14,842 nucleotides of DNA from Actinomycetes bacterium (lineage in GTDB: Bacteria > Actinomycetota > Coriobacteriia > Coriobacteriales > Eggerthellaceae): contig JAEZDJ010000059.1 in the NCBI GenBank assembly GCA_023429565.1, positions 1 to 14,842 on the forward strand, written 5' to 3'. Positions 12,662-14,842 of this stretch are shown here, in pieces; position 1 is the stretch's first letter, and every line of letters begins with the position of its first letter. The notes beneath the pieces are model-generated. The model was not told the origin of the DNA, ran no database searches, and saw only the letters and a program-made list of their open reading frames with translations. Made by a program: the position numbers and the translations under genes.

Positions 12662-14842
12662 TCAGAAGGGCAGCACGTACAAGCGCATGCCATCGGGAAG
12701 GCGAACGAAGCCAGATGCGTGCAAAAGGTCGGCGAACGAGGTGGACAGCACCGGACGGCCGTTGAACGTCTCGACGAGTATCTTCTTGCGTGCACGTTCG
12801 TCGGGGGATGCTTTCACCAGTCGGGTGACCTGCGCGACAAGGGCGTCGATTGCAGCGGCAAGCGTCTCGGCATCGGCGGTGAAGGACAGCAGGGAGCGCA
12901 GGCCGGCGGTCGCATAGAGGACGGGAAGTCCATCGGAGACGGCGACCACGCTGCCCGTGCGTCGCGAGGGGCGAGGTATCGGGGTCGCGCCCGATGCGTC
13001 AGGGCCTTCGCCGCCTTCTCCATCCGCAACGGGAGGCCAGGGAATTCCCGCGCCAAAGAGACAGGCCGGATCATCGGCCGCAAGCACCACGATGCCGGAG
13101 GGGGGTGCGGCTCTCGGGTTGGAGGACCCGCTCCCCAAGGCTTCCGTTTTCAGGGCCATCCGCGGGCGCCCTTCCCTCTGCCTCAGACGGGTCAACGGCA
13201 GGGACAGCATACGTGCGCAGCAGGTCGACCGTCTCCCGCGCAGCAAACTGGGCGGGACCGAAGCCTTCCACGAAGACACCCCTCAGCAGCTCGCCCGCAT
13301 CCTCCATCGAACGCAACACGGGAAACAGCGCCGCCATCCCACCGGGCACGCCCGACAACGCTGCGACGTCGCGCGAGAGCACCCCGTAGCGATCGAGCAT
13401 CGAATCGACCAGGGCGATCCCGCGGACCGCATCGGACTCCTCGACGGGAACCAGCAATGACCACCGGCCAGAAAGTGCCGCGCCTTCGGTTCCCTGGGCA
13501 CGGGCCGGAACACCGGAACGCGGCGCGCCTTCAATTTCAGCCGAGCGCAGGCGAGCCCTGCGGGAACTCACCCGACGTCGCGCGGAGCCAGCAGGACGGG
13601 ATCCCCCTTTCGCTGGCGCAAAACGGGCCGGCGCGAAGGTGTCATTGGTCACCCGTCCGCTCCATGCCAGATCCTCCAAAGCGGCAACGACGGCAGCACG
13701 CTCGACGGGCTGGGAATCGAACCGATGCCTCACGAACTCAACAATCTGATTGAAGAACAGCCCGCCGCCAAGGCTCAGGGCTTCGACAATGGCGGCATCC
13801 ACGGACAGCTGTCCGGCTGCGGACAGTTCACCCGGCGCCACCGCAGGCTCCTGCTGGCTCATCGGGTCGAAGCGTTCCGGGGCAAGAGGGGAATCCGCTG
13901 GGAAGAAGGCGACCAAGCCCGGCCCCTCTCCCCGACCCGCTGGCCGTGCTCCCCGTCGTTCGCCCATGAATCCGTCGCTCCCATCGCCCTCGCGGCGATC
14001 CCCCACCCAGAGGATATCCCCCGAAGAAAGAAGCTCGTCGAGCATCGACGGACGATAGTTGCGCACCCGGCTTGGCAGCACCTGGCTCTCCCATGCTGGG
14101 GCGGGCAGGAACACCCCTTCGAACTGGGCGATGACGTCAGCGGTTCCCTCGATACCCTCAAACTTCTCCTGTCCAGCAGCGCCAATGCCCTGGAGGTCGA
14201 ACAAGAAACGCACGAACGCAGCCCCATCCACGGCACGCACGGCCCTCCGAGCTTTTGCGAGCGAGAGGGAGCGCAGCCGCTTGAACACCTCGGCTGACAC
14301 CCAGGAGCGTTCCTCCGCGTCTTCGCCCCCACGGCCAAAGCGGCCCTTCGTGACCGCACCGACGGCGGCGAGTCGGTCAAGGCTCTCCCGCACCACGGAG
14401 CGACCGAGGCCGAAGCGTCGCGCCACCTCCTCGGCAGAAAACGGACCATGGGTGCGTGCGTAGCGAACGACGAGATCGTCCAGGGGCGACCGACGCCCGG
14501 CCTCGCCTGCGTCAAGAATCGCCGGAGGTGCCCAGGACGGAACCTGGACGCCCAGCGCCTCGGTGACGCGTCCGGCGTCGTCGGCGGACAGCCAACGCTC
14601 CCGACCGCCGACTGTTGCAGGAAACGCGCGATGGGAATCGTGCAGCTGCCCAAGCGCGGCGCGCGCGTGCTCTCTGGCAACCAGCAAGACATCCAGCTCA
14701 GCCGACGTGGCCGCCCCCTTTGCCGCATCAGGAGGGCAGGACAGGATCTCCGCCGGTGCGTCCTGGGGCATCAGACGTCGCGCGATCTCATCCACAGAAA
14801 GAGGCCCCAAGACACGCAGCAGGTCAGCCACGCCCTCCGCTC
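12662..14842 (-). pseudogene. lhr: Lhr-type ATP-dependent helicase, C-terminal part, frameshifted and cut by the window edge
   Basis: This is the C-terminal half of a long Lhr helicase. The helicase core lies beyond 14842, and the frame is open to the edge. One frame runs to a stop at 13071-13073 and carries tandem winged-helix modules: ADLLRVLGPLSVDEIARRL (from 14828), VRYARTHGPFSAEEVARRF, FEGVFLPAPAWESQVLPSRV, YRPSMLDELLSSGDILWVG, WSGRVTNDTFAP, DRYGVLSRDVAALSGVPGG and EGFGPAQFAA. The last part of the family domain is in another frame down to 12662: VVLAADDPACLFGAGIPWP, GLRSLLSF, VETFNGRPVLSTS and GFVRLPDGMRLYVLPF. Both parts are clearly Lhr, so one reading-frame shift lies between about 13205 and 13095. 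The best candidate is a run of six C on the coding strand (13100-13105); five C would join the frames. Mycobacterial Lhr is a DNA-repair 3'-5' helicase whose C-terminal domain forms a tetramer with AlkZ-like winged helices. Internal arginine/glycine-rich inserts (about 13910-13960 and 13500-13610) look like flexible linkers. Confidence 0.85.

Noticed and set aside
12719..13753. 344-codon plus-strand frame antisense to lhr
   Set aside because: Arginine/histidine/proline-rich translation typical of the complement of a high-GC gene; the Lhr frames on the minus strand have clear family motifs.

Overview
The window is chromosomal DNA from a high-GC Gram-positive bacterium, most likely an actinobacterium of the class Coriobacteriia (Slackia/Eggerthella-like). 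This assignment is an inference. It rests on the sequence character of EF-Tu, the lysine-rich N-terminal extension on SecE, a Tat-exported NlpC/P60 hydrolase with a CwlO/PcsB-type coiled coil, a subgroup Ic aspartate aminotransferase, and strong GC bias at third codon positions.

Left part (about 490-5155, all minus strand): one translation and secretion operon, read right to left. A near-consensus sigma-A promoter (TTGACA-N17-TATTAT) precedes tRNA-Tyr, tRNA-Thr, tRNA-Met, tuf (EF-Tu), rpmG (zinc-type L33), tRNA-Trp, secE, nusG, rplK (L11) and rplA (L1). It ends at a strong intrinsic terminator. Hairpins lie between tRNA-Met and tuf, between tuf and rpmG, between tRNA-Trp and secE, and over the rplK stop codon. 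They probably tune the yield of each segment. L11 carries an unusual acidic-ended C-terminal tail of about 26 residues. rplJ-rplL do not follow rplA within the window.

Far left (1-487): gene-free. It holds a perfect parS centromere site inside a 30-bp perfect palindrome, followed directly by a 16-bp tandem repeat. This is the clearest non-genic signal in the window and suggests closeness to a ParB/Spo0J loading zone.

Middle (about 5156-6770): 1.6 kb with no credible gene. It contains a degenerate 15-bp minisatellite and a duplicated 11-bp A+T-rich motif.

Right part: plus-strand monocistronic genes come first: a Tat-exported NlpC/P60 endopeptidase, a PEBP/YbhB-family protein, a hypoxanthine/deoxyinosine DNA glycosylase (UDG superfamily) and a subgroup Ic aspartate aminotransferase. 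Three minus-strand genes follow: a cysteine-rich DUF2769 protein, a tocopherol-cyclase-like (CrtC-fold) protein, and the C-terminal half of an Lhr helicase that runs off the right edge. The lhr reading frame is broken near a run of six C on the coding strand, so it is a pseudogene, a sequencing error or a frameshifted gene.

I found no CRISPR array, insertion sequence, prophage or obvious defence system. The points most worth following are the parS/repeat locus, the L11 tail, the lhr frameshift, the gene-free minisatellite region and the competing-arm hairpin before secE.
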